Source: an uncultured Solobacterium sp. (lineage in GTDB: Bacteria; Bacillota_I; Bacilli_A; Erysipelotrichales; Erysipelotrichaceae). Taken from it: a stretch of DNA of 14,459 nt. The notes below the pieces were generated by a model. The model worked only from the letters and a program-made list of their open reading frames with translations. It did no database searches and was not told where the DNA came from. Made by a program: the position numbers and the translations under genes. Each line of letters begins with the position of its first letter. The stretch's first letter is position 1. This document shows, piece after piece, positions 14,400 to 14,459 of the stretch. The stretch covers positions 1 through 14,459 of the forward strand of contig CALISH010000175.1 of NCBI GenBank assembly GCA_938041275.1, in the 5' to 3' direction.

Positions 14400-14459
14400 A
14401 CAAACCTAATGTAAAATAACTTGGGGTTTTAGAAAAATCCGCTTTAAAATTACATGGGG
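14400..14459. other. Intergenic tail of the window
   Basis: These 60 bases hold no gene. ATGTAA (14409-14414) and TTACAT (14450-14455) could form a weak outer stem, but there is no T run, so it is not a convincing terminator. TTGGGG (14421-14426) and TAAAAT (14445-14450), 18 bases apart, could be a promoter for a gene beyond the window. Confidence 0.3.

Noticed and set aside
1..14459. Mobile elements, phage genes or CRISPR arrays
   Set aside because: No transposase, integrase, terminal inverted repeats, regularly spaced repeats or cas-like genes were seen. All genes fit a stable chromosomal setting.

Overview
The window is AT-rich, densely packed, mostly plus-strand bacterial DNA. It has strong AGGAGG-type ribosome binding sites, short intergenic gaps and a textbook cre (CcpA) operator. 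This points to a low-GC Gram-positive (Bacillota). The protein set (ArcA/B/C with a DcuC-type ArcD, family II CBS-pyrophosphatase, COG2509-type flavoprotein) would suit an Erysipelotrichia-like fermenter, but that rank is an inference. No mobile elements, CRISPR arrays or phage genes were seen.

Layout: (1) 30-2529 holds a minus-strand FAD-dependent dehydrogenase and, divergent from it, an RluA-type pseudouridine synthase whose promoter lies so close to the ATG that the mRNA looks leaderless. (2) 2604-3742 is a monocistronic M20 amidohydrolase with its own promoter and terminator. (3) 3777-5695 is an arginine decoding unit: tRNA-Arg(ACG), a small terminator, then argS and a strong terminator. 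(4) 5700-10690 is a complete arginine deiminase (ADI) operon, arcA-arcB-arcC-arcD. It is preceded by a perfect-consensus cre site fused to an 11-bp dyad, and ended by a long hairpin. (5) 10704-14399 is a second, tightly spaced unit: a cupin-like regulator carrying two tandem AraC-type DNA-binding domains, a CBS-domain manganese-type pyrophosphatase, and a stand-alone B3/4 domain protein. The last 60 bases contain no gene.

How it fits together: ArcD is expected to exchange external arginine for ornithine. ArcA makes citrulline and ammonia, ArcB makes ornithine and carbamoyl phosphate, and ArcC makes ATP, CO2 and ammonia. The cre site implies shut-down when preferred sugars are present. The neighbouring double-AraC protein is the obvious candidate local regulator. 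ArgS and tRNA-Arg sit beside the operon and compete for the same arginine, so the locus as a whole looks like an arginine allocation island. The pyrophosphatase removes PPi from aminoacylation and is probably tuned by adenine nucleotides, which the ADI pathway changes.

The most unusual features are the double-AraC regulator, the cre/hairpin composite in front of arcA, the tRNA-Arg/terminator/argS arrangement and the apparently leaderless pseudouridine synthase transcript. I did not find a wholly new multi-gene system; the novelty here is regulatory.
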